Assembly: GCA_014529385.2 (NCBI GenBank)
Contig: CM043952.1
Location: forward strand, 62,491,119-62,555,118
Direction: 5' to 3'
DNA length: 64,000 nt
From: Adiantum capillus-veneris
Lineage: Eukaryota; Streptophyta; Polypodiopsida; Polypodiales; Pteridaceae
Each line of letters opens with the position of its first letter. Positions within the stretch are counted from its first letter, which is position 1. The notes under the pieces were generated by a model, which worked only from the letters and a program-made list of their open reading frames with translations, searched no databases and was not told where the DNA came from. Position numbers and translations under genes: made by a program. Below are positions 22,520 to 34,559 of this stretch, in pieces.

Positions 22520-24660
22520 AATACTCGCAATGAGACTCCTAGGGCTTCCACCATCGAAGCTCCAAAAGAGGATGCTCATTGCAAAGGATCATCACTCTCC
22601 TATGCTTGGGGAAAGGTAAGGGAGCATGATGCCTTCATCTTGTTTGACCCTGGCTCTACTCTCAACTTCATATCAATAGAGTTGGCCACCAAGTTGGGCA
22701 TTCAAGCTTTTGAGATGGGAGATATAGTAACAGCTAATGCAGCTTTCAAGGGACAACAAGCCTCCGTTACTCCCTTGATTGGGAAGTTGAGGCTTCATGT
22801 CCAAAGCTATGTCGACAAAGAAGACTTCTTCATCTCTCCTCTCCAACATCAGGATGTTATCCTAGGGGCACCATGGTTTGATCGCATGGCTGCCAACATG
22901 AAGTTCCCTGAAAGGAGAATTTACTTCACCTACAGGGGAAAGAACATGTATATAGATGCTAGTGAGCGTGGTCGCACTATTCCACTTGTAAATCCTCTTT
23001 CTTTTGATAAATCAATGAAGAGCTCAGTTTCTGCATACATGATTTATGTCAAAGAGTCTCTAAAAGCTAATATTGTTTCATCAAATGAAAATGATAGGAA
23101 TCAAGAAGAGTTAGACTTGTCTACTTTTTTAAAAGGATTCCAAGATGTGTTCATCGATGATATCCCTATGGACCTACCTCCAAAACGAGGGGATGATGAC
23201 CATCGTATTGAGCTCCTTCCAGGAAGCTCACCGCCTAACAAACCTCCTTATCGAGTCTCACAAGCTCAACAAGAGGAGATTATGAGGCAAGTACAGGAAT
23301 TGGTAGACAAAGGGATGGTGAGGCCTAGTTCCTCTCCCTTTTGTTCTCCAGTCCTTTTAGTGCAAAAGAAAGATGGTACATACCGTATGTGTGTGGACTA
23401 TCGAGCACTAAACCATATCACTATCAAAAACAGATTTCCCGTGCCTCGGGTAGAAGATCTGTTTGATAAGATACAAGGCTCTACCTACTTCAGTAGGATT
23501 GACCTTAAGAGTGGCTATCATCAAATAAGGATAGTGGATGAAGATATCCTAAAGACCGCATTTCGCACAGCATTTGGTCTTTATGAATATCTAGTCATGC
23601 CTTTTGGCTTGACTAATGCACCAGCTACTTTCAATCGTCTCATGGAGAAAAATTTTAGACCATATCGTAAATTCACTGGAGTGTTCTTTGATGATATCAT
23701 CATCTACTCCAAATTTTTGGAGGAACATAAGCAACATCTCCAAGTGATTTTTCAAGCCTTGAGGGAAAACAAAATTTTTCTCAACCAAAAGAAAAGTGAA
23801 TTCTTCCTTCAAGAGATTCAATATCTAGGTCATATTATCTCTCACGATGGTATTCGTATGGATCCATCAAAGTTAGAGGTAATAAAATCATGGCCTAACC
23901 CAAGGAATCTACATGAGCTAAGAAGCTTTATTGGTATGTGTGCATACTATAGACGCTTCATAGCAAAATTCTCTCAAGTAGCAGGACCACTACACGACTT
24001 AACAAAGAAGAACGTTAAGTTTGTATGGACTGCTAAGGAGCAAAATGCTTTTGAAAAACTCAAAGAGAAGCTTAATTCCCAACCAGTCCTCGTGCTTCCG
24101 GATCTCTCAAAACCATTTGAGGTCCAATGTGATGCTTGTGGTGATTGCCTTGGAGCGGTTTTGCTTCAAGAAGGGCATGCCATAGCATATGAGAGCCGAA
24201 GGCTCAATAGTGATGAACGAGTCTTGGGCATTTATGAGAAAGAGCTTTTAGCTGTTCTACATGCCCTAGATACATGGAAGCACTACCTATTGGGGACTCC
24301 ATTTATCCTACGAACCGACCACCAAAGTCTCAAGTATTTCATGACGCAAACCAAACTTTCCGACAAACAAATGAGGTGGGCAACTTTTCTTTCACAATTT
24401 AATTTCCATATTGCTCACATAGCTGGTAAGCACAATCAAGTTGCCGATGCACTTTCACGACGACCAAAAGTTAATGCGGTGTCTATAGCTACTCACAATG
24501 ATCTATCCTCTATGATAGATGAGTATCCTACTGACCCTGACTTTAGAGACATAATGTCAGCCCTTGCTTTGGGGAAGAAAGAGGAACCATTCACCTTCAG
24601 GATGGTTATCTTCTCCACGGCAATAGGCTATGTGTTATCCATTCCCTTCGTGAGAAGGTT
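22520..24660 (+). CDS. Chromovirus-2 protease, reverse transcriptase and RNase H
   Basis: One open frame continuous with the zinc knuckle. It carries a retropepsin-like protease loop (FDPGSTLNFIS at about 22643) and DVILGAPWFDRM; reverse transcriptase with [40 protein letters not shown] and catalytic FFDDIIIYSK; then RNase H with EVQCDACGDCLGAVL, EKELLAVLHAL, TDHQSLKYF and VADALSRR. All catalytic acidic residues of RT and RNase H are visible. There is no independent ATG; it is part of gag-pol. A one-base shift near 24598-24600 puts integrase in another frame. Confidence 0.92.
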
Positions 24661-25962
24661 ATGTATGAATCCCATGCTCCTCCATATGCAGGGCATAGAG
24701 GTATTCAACCTACTCTCCGAGGAGTAGAGACGTATTTCTATTGGCCTACCATGAAAGTGGACATACAAGAGTATGTTTCAAAATGTGTAGTATGCCAAAA
24801 GACCAAGTATGATAGAGGGAAGCAACCTGGATTACTCCAACCATTGCCTATTCCAAATTCACCATGGGAGAGTATATCCATGGATTTCATCTTTGGATTA
24901 CCCAAGTCTATCCATGGGAATACAGGAATATGGACAATAGTCGACAGGTTTAGCAAGCAAGCACATTTTATTCCTGTCAAAAAGACTATTAAGGCACATC
25001 AAATGGCAACTCTCTTCATATCTCAGATTTTCAAGCACCATGGATTACCCACATCCATCGTGTCAGATAGAGATCCTAGAATGACCAGTAATTTCTGGAA
25101 AGGTCTCTTTGAAAATCTAGGAACAAGATTGAATTTCTCTTCGGCCTATCACCCACAAATGGATGGCCAAAGTGAGATAGCCAATCTTACGATATTCGAT
25201 CTACTCAAGACTTATGTTACCGAAGTAGATCAACGCTCACAATGGGAAAAGTATTTACCTCTAGTAGAGTATGCCTACAATAATACTGTACATACTTCTA
25301 CGGGGAAAGCACCTTTCGAGATCATAGAGGGAAGACCTAAAAGTCCCTTGCTACTCAAAGTACATGGGAAGATCTTCGCTGCCGATGAGTATAGCCGTGA
25401 CCTACAAGAATCTTTTCAAAAGATTAGGGAGGCTATAGCCATCTCTCAACAAAGGCAAAAAGCTGCTGCTAATAAGCACAGAAGAGCCTTAATGCTCAAA
25501 GAAAATGATTGGGTCTTACTCAAGTTTCCTAAGGCTCGATTAAGGCAAACGACGGGCAAAAATCCTACGGGCCATCAAAAGTATTATGCTCAACTAGCAA
25601 AAAGATACTATGGTCCTTTCCAAATCCTGAAGCCCATCAATGAGACAGCTTATCAACTCAAGTTGCCCAACCATTGGCTTATACACAATGCCTTTCATGT
25701 AAGCCTACTTAAGCCCTACAAAGGAGAGCCACCAACTGAACCAATTATTGAAGACCCTCCCGAAGTTGAAGACCAAGAAGAGGTGCTACAACCCGAAGCT
25801 GTCCTTCGGCATGAAGACAAGGTACTACGACATGGTAAGATAATCCGACGGTATCTTATTAAGTTCAAAAATTATCCTTTTGAAGATGCTAAATGGATGC
25901 AAGGAGTACAACTTAAGGATAGTATGAACCTTGTCAATGCTTACAATGCTACATTAGAGTAA
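24600..25962 (+). CDS. Chromovirus-2 integrase with chromo-like C-terminus
   Basis: Integrase inserts the cDNA into host DNA. The frame shows the HHCC zinc finger (AGHRGIQPTLRG, then CVVCQKTK), the core with SMDFIFGLP and TIVDRFSKQAHFIPV, SDRDPRMTSNFWKGL, and AYHPQMDGQSE with the catalytic glutamate. The C-terminal GPFQILKPINETAYQLKLP block follows. The last ~60 residues (LRHGKIIRRYLIKFKNYPFE) look like a chromodomain of a different subtype from that of chromovirus-1. It ends with TAA at 25960-25962. Confidence 0.9.
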
Positions 25963-26309
25963 GCAAATGTACAACTCTCTTTTAAATGACTCATGTTTTT
26001 GTCTTATAAGACTAATCCTCTTTTTAATTGTGCACAAATTTAACTAGTATGCATGCTTAGAATCATGTTTGTGATGACGACGTCTCTCAAACACCAAGTA
26101 GAATTTGTCACTCTACTTTGGGAGAATGAAATGGACTAAAGAGCAGACATGCTTGCGGCAGCTATGTCTCCCAAGCACCAAATGGATTAGTCATCCATCT
26201 TGGAAAGATGTCGTAGGGTAAAAAAGGGATCCTCTACCCGCTAAGTACGATTGACTAATGACTAAGGCTTTATCTCTTCCACCTCATAGTCGAGGACGAC
26301 TATGATTTC
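25963..26309 (+). other. 3' untranslated region of chromovirus-2
   Basis: About 350 bp between the pol stop and the polypurine tract. No reading frame of note. Confidence 0.6.
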
Positions 26310-26322
26310 AAGAGAGAGGTAA
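26310..26322 (+). promoter_or_regulatory. Polypurine tract of chromovirus-2
   Basis: aagagagaggtaa, one pyrimidine apart from pure purine, directly before the 3' LTR. Confidence 0.7.
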
Positions 26323-28043
26323 TTTCATAAAAACTAATATCTAACCAACCCAAATGATTTTCTCATATTAAATTGATCACTTAATGTGGGAGAATAAATG
26401 GGAACAAGTGTTAAGATATAGATATGTGCTTATAGATCTATCTCAACACGGGGCCAATAGTAAAGGGGCCCAAATGGGAGATGGTCTATCAAGAGCAAGG
26501 CTAACCAATGGAGCATAAGACCTTAGCGTTAGCTTCATTGAAGACCTCTAATAATGTGTGTAAAAGTCCTTTGACCTTAGGTAAGCTAGGGCTGAGCTTG
26601 AGGTGGGAACCCGGCCCAAGCTCGAGGTGCTTGTCGTGCTTGAGGTGCTTGTCCTGCTTGAGGTTCTTGTCATGCTTGAGGTGCTTGATTAAGATGCTTG
26701 AGGTGCTTGACTGGCTCCATGCTTGAGGTGCTTGACTTGGTGCATGATTAAGGTGCTTGAGGTGCCTTGAGAAGCTTGCCTGAGATGCTTGTGGAAACAC
26801 GCTTGAGGTGCTTGACTTGGTGCATGATTAAGGTGCTTGAGGTGCCTTGAGAAGCTTGCCTGAGATGCTTGTGGAAACACCCCCTACTTCAAGTGCTTAG
26901 TCATGCTTGATGACTAAGGGGCTTGCTCATCCAAATTCAAAAATATCCCTACAAGGAGGGGGGCGATCCTACAAGGGGGGGGGGGGGGGGGGGGATGAGA
27001 GAACACACACACACACACAAGGGAAGCCCCAACTTGAAGAGGCAGCAAGGACACTTGTCAAGTTCCTCCCCATGTTGCCCTCATGGTGTGCCTGAAGCCT
27101 ATTGGTTGGCCACCCAAGGGGTCCAATGATAATTTAGGATATTTAATTAATTGATTTTGCATTTATCAAGTCCTCTCTCTCAAAGGGGAAAGGGGGACAC
27201 TTGTCCCAAGGCTACCCATGTTGCTTGTAATGGCTCCTGCTTGTGATTGGCTAGGCCTGGAGGGGTCCAATGAGCTTCAAGCATGAGCTACAAGGGGGGG
27301 TCGACCCAAGCAAGCTAGGGGGGTGCTTAGGGGGTATACTCACCCACACACACTCACAAACACTCTCATTGTGTACTATGCAAAGTGCAAGAGCTCCCTC
27401 TCCTTCTCCAAGCAAGTAGAGGTTGTGAGCCTATACCAACACTCTTGGCTATGGAGTGCAAATCCATCCAAGAGCCATGCTTCAATGCTTGAGCTTGCCA
27501 TCTATTTCTTCTTCATTACTATGCTATTATGTATGCTAGCACAAGAGTTATGATAAGTGAGGAACTAGCTCTTTCTCGTATGAAATGTTTCTTCTTCCTC
27601 TTCCCTACCCTCATTCCCTGCTAACTCTCTCCACCTTCGAAGGTGTTTGAGGTCTTGGGACTGAGGCTTGGTATAGTTAAAGCTTTCTTCAAGTTTAGGT
27701 TATGCTATGATGGTGATGCATGAAGCTTTCCATCTTCATTGCTTCACCTAGGTCACAAGGAACACAAAGAATGTATTGTAACAAGTCTCTCTTTGTGGGA
27801 GAAATCATAATACAAATGCCTATTGGAGGGGGGGCCGGCTCCACATAAATCCGGTCCTCAACTGTTGTCATGTTCTCTAAATTCTCTCTTTTGCAAAAGT
27901 ATTGTCCATGCCAAGTTAACTAGTTGCTATAATTATGTTGCTATCTTCAATTATGTCTACCCGCTATGCTCACAAAATCATTTCTTGAAAGTACTCTCAT
28001 TAAATTCCGTTACTCTCAAATTGAATAGGCAAATTCCATTACA
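26323..28043 (+). repeat. 3' LTR of chromovirus-2
   Basis: 1721 bp, matching 19021-20771; the first TG is mutated to TT. The G run is 20 bases here (26975-26994) and the CA run is much shorter (27003-27019). Confidence 0.94.
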
Positions 28044-28048
28044 CTACT

Positions 28049-29495
28049 CAACCTTGAACAAGGCAAGGTTGCCCAGTAGTAAAGGTGAGTGAGGCATGGC
28101 ATGTGACTTATAAGGCAAAGGTAATCAGCAACGTCGATCATTAACTACAATGCCCAAAGACTCAACTAAGGCACGAGGAAGTCAACGCTATTGACATTTG
28201 TGGATCATCTATCCCCCTCGAGATTCGTGCAAATCCTAGGCCACTGTCGATTCCATCTCTCAAGCTTCATTAAAGACCTCACATGATAGATATAGAGTTG
28301 TGAATACACCGATCTTCTTGGAAACACGTCTACCAAAAATAGTTCTCTTGCTTTCCATGGGTTTCTTCATTGCAAGGCGTTATACATTTGAAAGGCCTCT
28401 AAATTGATATGTCTATTTGAGAAAAAATCTCTAACGCTCTCAAATTTTGGCTCGAGTTTATAATTCTTCAAAGAAGGGTAGAGCTATATTTTTGCCCATG
28501 GGCCGTACCTATCAACAAGAAGTGAAATCATTGCCATCAAACTACAAAGTATCTTGCATAAGAGCCGGGTCGCATCCAGTTGGTGAGGGGAGTGGAATGC
28601 ACAGAGTCCCACCCAGCCTCCTTCCAATGCAGAAAAGATCGGCAAAAAAGGGACCAGCTCGCGTGCTTCACTTTGATTGGGTCACAAATTCCTATGTTGG
28701 CAAAGGAAGCAGCTAGCTCTTAACCCTCGCTTAATCCCTCCCTTTTTCAAAGTGATAACAGGGTTAGTAGGAGCGTTCAGAATTTTTGCAAATCTTTTCG
28801 AAGTTTCTAAAAATGGCGAATATCTTCCTCTTGCTCCCCTCACTCCTCCCGGGTGCAACCCGGACTTGAAAAGCCCTAGCTAGCTATCTATACTAACATA
28901 ATATGGCGGAAGTGGAGCTCTTACACGTGTCAACATCTGTGAGTTAAAGGCTAAAGTTCAAAAATAAGACAAGCTCATGTGCACGCGAGCGAGCGAAAGA
29001 GAGAGGCTGTCGAAAGCGACCGGTCGTACTAGTTCCCTTAACTTCGACATGATTGTTTCAAACCTCTTAAGAGAAGGAGTTCCTTCTTGCATAAGGATGC
29101 ATTCACATGATCGAGGGTAGACCGTGTCGCCTCCTATCAACATGGTTTTATAATCAGCAAGACTCAAGCTTTGCGCGTGAACTATACTAGTCAGCATTCC
29201 AAAAGGTGCGGTTGCGAAATCGGTAGAGTTGGAAAAGCAAGCAATGTAGGCATCCTCTAAAGCACACCTAATTTCTAAAGTCGTTTTGCATGTCATGCCG
29301 GCCGCTTTTGTGTGTTGGAAAAGGCACAGATGGAGGCTTTGGGGACCACTTAGTAGGTGTAGAATGGGCCTAGAAAAGACACGTGTTCCTTTGGTTATGG
29401 TCTTCAAAAGCGGAAGAGAGTGCGCTTTCATCGAGCAAGATAAACCTGACCAGTCACCACCAGCTCGACTCCCTCGACTCTCGAGCCTAGCGCAG

Positions 29496-29499
<4 letters not shown>
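28049..29499. other. Gene-poor DNA, nothing recognised
   Basis: The longest frames (28447-28716 plus; 28958-29500 minus) show no known domain and no splice or codon evidence that I can defend. Confidence 0.4.

Positions 29500-29543
<44 letters not shown>
29500..29543. repeat. (GA)n microsatellite
   Basis: About 22 AG units without interruption. Confidence 0.96.
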
Positions 29544-29546
<3 letters not shown>

Positions 29547-29902
29547 TGACGAGTATGATTTTTTCGAAAGAGCTGCGTGTGGGAGACGGTCCTCCACGAT
29601 ATTTACAGAAGTACCTAGGGCCCCGTAAGCAGTGACTCTCTCTGGATAGTAGCGGACGCGTCGTCCTCTCTTATCCATCTGCGTTCAACCCTTGATATCC
29701 GCAGCGCAGGCTCCTCGCCTACTGAGATGCATTCCGGAATCCGATGTGAGAGAGGCCAATTGTTTTTATTTTTTGAAAACCCGTTCATTGACTCTTTGGA
29801 GGGAGGAAGGCCAAATTTTTCCTGATAGCCTATTGATCGACCCCCTTTGGAAGGAGGAAGGCCAAAATTTTCAAGGCCCCCACCAAGTCTATTTGACCTT
29901 TT

Positions 29903-30128
29903 TTTTTTTAATAAAGAGAGTACAAGAACTTTGAAACACACGCTACACACCCTATGTACAATGGCTTCAGCGGTAGGGAGAGAGACATCGCATCACACGC
30001 ACACACCTGCATATACGAACAGTCCCTAAGGACTTGGAACATGTCTTCAGGTCGCCAAGGGGGGATTGAACCCAAGACCTTAGGCACAGAGGCTATGACT
30101 CTACCAACTGAGCTAGCACCCGTTGACA
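29903..30128 (-). mobile_element. tRNA-derived SINE with target-site duplication
   Basis: On the minus strand the element starts near 30128 with a tRNA-like head. The A-box tagctcagttggtagag lies at 30099-30115 and the B-box ggttcaatccc at 30062-30072. It continues with a ~130-bp unrelated body and ends in a run of A after ctttatt near 29903. Identical 15-bp flanks tctatttgacctttt (29888-29902 and 30129-30143) are the target duplication. Internal pol III promoter boxes, A tail and long TSD identify a SINE; the head is similar in style to the plant Au family, not verified. Confidence 0.9.
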
Positions 30129-30465
30129 TCTATTTGACCTTTTGATCCACCTCTTGAGTAGAACTTCCACACCATTGTTGAAAAAACAAAGGATTTTTTT
30201 TTTAGCCTTTTATTTTGTGAACTACTTCAACAACCATGATATCCAAAAGAATCTAGTATGTGCCTCTAATCTTTGAAAGCAGGTCAAATTAGGAGGAATC
30301 TCGTGAGATACTCCATTTTGGCCTGGAGTGAAAAAGGGGAGAATGGCACGTGCACGAGGGGGGGGAGGCGGCAAGGAAAGCAGAGCATATAGAGAGGCCA
30401 TCCGTCAGCACGAGGACAGAGGAGAAGGAGAAATTTTTTGCGTCGCGTTTGAACGTAGGCATACC

Positions 30466-30467
<2 letters not shown>

Positions 30468-30540
<73 letters not shown>
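30468..30540. repeat. (GA)n microsatellite
   Basis: About 36 GA units. The apparent Arg/Glu-rich proteins across it on both strands are repeat artefacts. Confidence 0.97.
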
Positions 30541-30542
<2 letters not shown>

Positions 30543-31382
30543 ATGGATGGAGCTGCGTAGCAGCTCGTTTGCAGAGCCTGGACTGCTGCGAGTGAGAAAC
30601 CGCGGCGCCTGGCTACAGGGACCGAGAGCTGCCCTTCGATGCGTTCAAGTGTGCAATATCGGATGGAGCAGGAGATGGAGTTCATCTCAAAAATGGAGGG
30701 GCGAGGAGATCATAGCTCCTGCCTCACGCTCTGCCGTCGTCTGCCTGTTGTGTCTGTGCATGTCAACACCTACCTGAGCATCAAAAACCAGAGAGCTGTT
30801 CCCCCTGATGTCTCTGTGCATTGCGAGCAGATAATGCAAACATCTGCGCTGGGTGAAGGTGGGGCAAGACAAGGCCGGTTCGCGAGACGCTGAGAGTCGA
30901 CTGCCAGACTTTTCTTTCGAGAGAGCAGCGCGCGCCGAATCTTTGCGACTAATTAATTAATGGGTTGTGCAAAAGACCCAGTATGTAATGTTTACCGAAA
31001 TTTATGATGTACTTACCCAAATTTCATGTGCTACAAGCTATGATTGGATCCGTCAAGGTCCCTGGTTGGCGGGGAGAGGATCCTGGCCCTTCATCAATTG
31101 TCAGTTTTGGAGCGTCGACGACAACAAGTCAACATCTGTAATAATCGAGAAGCAATTGTCGCGAATGATTCCTAGCCCCTTCAGCAACTGTAATTAATTG
31201 ATCAAACTCTTCTCAATCATTGCCACTGATTTGAAGCCACATCAGCACCCGTAACCCACCCATAACCCATCACCCTCATCTCCGCGTGTTCTCTATTGAA
31301 TTGTACCTGTTGTTGCACGTTGTACCCGACATGCATCAAGACGAATTCACAGGTCGTGGCCTGCCTCCCAACGACTCTTGAC
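30541..31382. other. No gene recognised
   Basis: Only short frames (for example 30639-30893 plus) without a domain. A gcgcgcgcc run lies near 30928. Confidence 0.35.
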
Positions 31383-31509
31383 GGTTGAGAATGAACACTT
31401 AGTGTGCATTATCTCATAATACCTGCTCCCCAATGGCTCCTGGCATCCGCCAATCACCAAGGGGTCGCAGGTATTATGAGGAATGGACACTAAGTGTCCA
31501 TTTTCTACC
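31383..31509. repeat. Foldback element (MITE-like inverted repeat)
   Basis: The arms 31383-31426 and 31467-31509 pair as inverted repeats (for example cataatacctgc with gcaggtattatg) around a ~40-bp spacer. Each arm contains the near-palindrome acacttagtgt. No clear target duplication was seen, so class is unassigned. Confidence 0.7.
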
Positions 31510-31521
31510 CCTTCAATTTGT

Positions 31522-31709
31522 GAGTTGGACTGTTTTTTTGTGCATTGCACTCGTCCACATTGTGTTGTATAAGTCTACTACCTTTGCAAAGTTATGGCCA
31601 TGTCAAAACATCTATGAGTTGGACTGTTTTTTGTGTGCATTGCACTCCTCCACATTGTGTTGTATAAGTCTACTACCTTTGCAAAGTTATGGCCATGGCA
31701 AAACATCGA
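31522..31709. repeat. 94-bp tandem duplication
   Basis: Two units of 94 bp starting gagttggactgtttttt at 31522 and 31616, with few differences. Confidence 0.92.
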
Positions 31710-32367
31710 AGGTGTGGAAGCTCTTATCCTTCAAATCTTATCATAGCATTGCAAACTTTCCATTGGCAAATATAGTGGTTAAATTTGACTTAAATAGAGC
31801 ATGCCACCTCTTATAGAGCCTCTTTGGCGTTAAGTCTAGAACATTGCTGATGATATTAATTTTCAACAATTAATCAAATATAAAGATTCAGTGTTGATAA
31901 TCAAGTGTTGAACGTCATCGGAGTCCAAGTCAATATTGACGAGGGGGCGGGGATAAAAGTAGAGGGCTACGGAGGTTGGTAGATGAAGGACTCGCTCTAT
32001 ACCTAACACTCGCAAGAATGAGAAACTAGAAGTAAAGAAGTCGATGCGTGAATTTTAGAATAATTGGTTGAAAGACCAATGTTGGAGGGACCACTAGCAT
32101 GACACGTACCCCCTTTCTGAGCGGATCCGGTTTAGAGAACTTTGCATAGTGGAGGGGACCTTAGTTCCACCAGTTTTTTAATAGATCCTTGCCTAATCCT
32201 GAGAATGACAATCTTGACAGACACAAGGAATACAAAGCACTTGGTTTTGTGAGTGACATTGTGACTCTCCTCAACTTGAACTCCTTTTGACATGTACATA
32301 TTGTGCAAAAGATTTTTTTAATCCAAACATAAAATAGACTTGGCATCCATTGGAGCACATAATATTG

Positions 32368-32488
32368 GAAATATGTGTGTTCAAACATCTTCGGGGTGTT
32401 TAGCCAGGAATGCAAAGGGTAAGAGAAGAAATATGTGTGTTTGAACATCTTTGGGTGTTTAGCAAGGAATGCAAAGGTTAAGAGAAGA
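32368..32488. repeat. ~61-bp tandem duplication
   Basis: Two imperfect copies beginning gaaatatgtgtgtt and ending gtaagaga/ttaagaga. No gene is seen in the surrounding 31710-33892. Confidence 0.85.
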
Positions 32489-32797
32489 AAGAGACACAAA
32501 TGGTAAACTATAATCAAGTTGTTGAGAGCACACGAGAGCCATTGATTGGTGGAAATTCCTCCTATGGCTCTTTTGCCAAACACAGGCTGCACGTGTGATT
32601 GTTGGTGCATTGGCAATGCATCATTATAGTCAAATCAAACTATCAACAAAAAAGTTTCTCTAATTACACAATTGATTGAGCAATAAAAATGAAGTTAATT
32701 AGAGTTGATTATCTGCTAATTACGTATGAATGGTGTTCGATTTTTGTGTTGAGTGCACTCGAAAGAGTTTTTCTTTGAATGTGACCAATTTGTTACG

Positions 32798-32921
32798 CAC
32801 TTTGGCAAATCTTTCTTGGTTAACTATCAATGAAGCTTAAGCAAATAAGAGACATTCTTCACTTTGGCAAATCTTTCTTGGTTAACTATCAATGAAGCTT
32901 AAGCAAATAAGAGACATTCTT
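32798..32921. repeat. 62-bp tandem duplication, near identical
   Basis: Units at 32798-32859 and 32860-32921, each starting cactttggcaaatctttc, appear identical by eye, so the duplication is young. Confidence 0.92.
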
Positions 32922-33892
32922 TGTAAATTTTGTGTGATGAGGGTATCAAGGCATAATTGTTGAGGCCATGCATGCATGGTGATTGCCTCACCTTGCTTAA
33001 AGGCCAAATTTTGTGTTAGTGAGATGATTTTGCCTAGTAGCTTTCTTTGTCCATGTCTATATAGGTCCATATATCCTCCATGCATCAGAGACCCCAAATT
33101 GTAGATACATAGGGCCATGTTTAGAAATGAAGGCTAGTCGAGACCTAAAATTTGAATGCAAAAATTCATCTACAAAAACCTATGCAAGAGGAGAAGATCG
33201 AGAGAGACCTTGGATGGGAATAATGGACATATGTATGGTTTTGGAGTTTCATGACAAGTACCCATGGAGGTTATGCATTCTTTAAAATACCCATAATCTA
33301 GAACTTGGATGGAAAAAAGAGACATATCTGGAGATAGTGAACGTGAGTGAGATCTCAGAGCAAGGCAACAATTGGGATAATGTATTTCACCTCTCGCTAA
33401 AGTTTCTATTTGGCGTACATGGGCTATATATCTTAGACTTATAATGAAACTTTGGTAGCTTGCCAACTTTGTTCAAACATAGTTAGCATGTGCTTTCTAC
33501 TAGTTTGTTGGTTTTATGTATGTCTATTAGTAGATGTTGAAAAGCTCTTAGACATTTAAGCTTCCTGACAAAGTTATTCTTACTAGTTTGTTGCTTTTAC
33601 CAATAATGTGGGACTCGTGAAAGCCACAACAATCTCCATCCCAAGAAAGCAAGGCTATCTAACAAATTCTTTTATTTGGATTTTTTTCTCTTGCATTGGT
33701 TATTCAAGAGGGTACAATAGGCAGATAGTCTAAGACAACAATCATAGAACTCACATTTCTCTATTCACCAACTATGCATATGTGTAATGTCCATTATTAA
33801 TTCCACGAGTGAAGGTTTGTTACTTTACATGATCTTAGAGAGATCTTTCTTCTATTCTCTTGTAAAGAGAGCACTTGTTAGTAGGTTCATTG

Positions 33893-33971
33893 TGTTAGGA
33901 ATAAAGACATAGCTTAGTAGTCCACTAGAGTGGTTTACTTAATGGAGAGAAATAATTTTGACACACGAGCG

Positions 33972-34010
<39 letters not shown>

Positions 34011-34554
34011 ACGATATACATGGGTCACCCAATGTGCGCTACGTCCACGGGAAAGCAACCACTTAATGGCTTTTGCACTTCAAACTAAAAGCAGGTTACA
34101 AAGGGATTAGCAATCCTTTATGGAACTCTCGCCTTGCTTCATTCTCACCACCACTTTACACTTCACCAACTCACACACCCTTCAATGCACATTCATTGAT
34201 TGTTTTGTGCGTAGAAGAGGCCTCCTTTTGTCGACCAAAAGGGTTGCCCTCTCTCATGAGAGACACCCGTGTGTGTAGCCGCCCTTGTGTAGACAAGTTC
34301 ATTTTGAACTCTCCCATGCGTCCATGGGTGGCCGTCCTTAGGTAGACAAGTCCGCGTGGAATTCTCCATGCACCCATGTGTAGCCATAGTCAAGTACACT
34401 CGAAACTCATCTACCGGCCATTGAATTCAGCCACCGGCCAAAGACTTCAGACCGTCGACCACTAGCCATTGACTATCGGCAACCGGCCAACTGGTTGACC
34501 ATTTTTTGGTCAATTTTTTGCCGCCGTCTAACCACAATATTCGATGAAAAGGAG
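33893..34554 (-). repeat. 3' LTR of copia-2, inner end deleted
   Basis: Starts tgttaggaataaag like 38041; carries (GA)n at 33974-34009. It breaks off near 34554 and joins element sequence equivalent to copia-1 position ~886, so the LTR tail and polypurine tract are gone. Confidence 0.85.
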
Positions 34555-34559
34555 TATTT

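Larger units (their letters stand above)
19021..28043 (+). mobile_element. Chromovirus-2: nearly intact Ty3/gypsy retrotransposon
   Basis: About 9.0 kb with LTRs 19021-20771 and 26323-28043, target duplication ctact (19016-19020 and 28044-28048), an initiator tRNA-Met-type primer site, gag, protease, reverse transcriptase, RNase H, integrase with chromo-like C-terminus, and a polypurine tract. The two LTRs differ by roughly 18-20 substitutions plus length changes in G and CA runs, so insertion was fairly recent. I see two nonsense codons in gag, one frameshift at the end of gag and one between RNase H and integrase. Confidence 0.95.

Noticed and set aside
22640-22660. Independent pol start at 22640
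   Set aside because: The codon is TTG and the frame is open upstream through the gag zinc knuckle, so this is an internal part of gag-pol.
28447-29500. Possible small genes at 28447-28716 (+) and 28958-29500 (-)
   Set aside because: No domain, no splice model and no conservation evidence; their length is within chance for this composition.
30053-30125. Functional tRNA gene
   Set aside because: The A and B boxes are good, but the segment is the head of an element with A tail and 15-bp target duplication, and no cloverleaf acceptor stem could be closed by eye.
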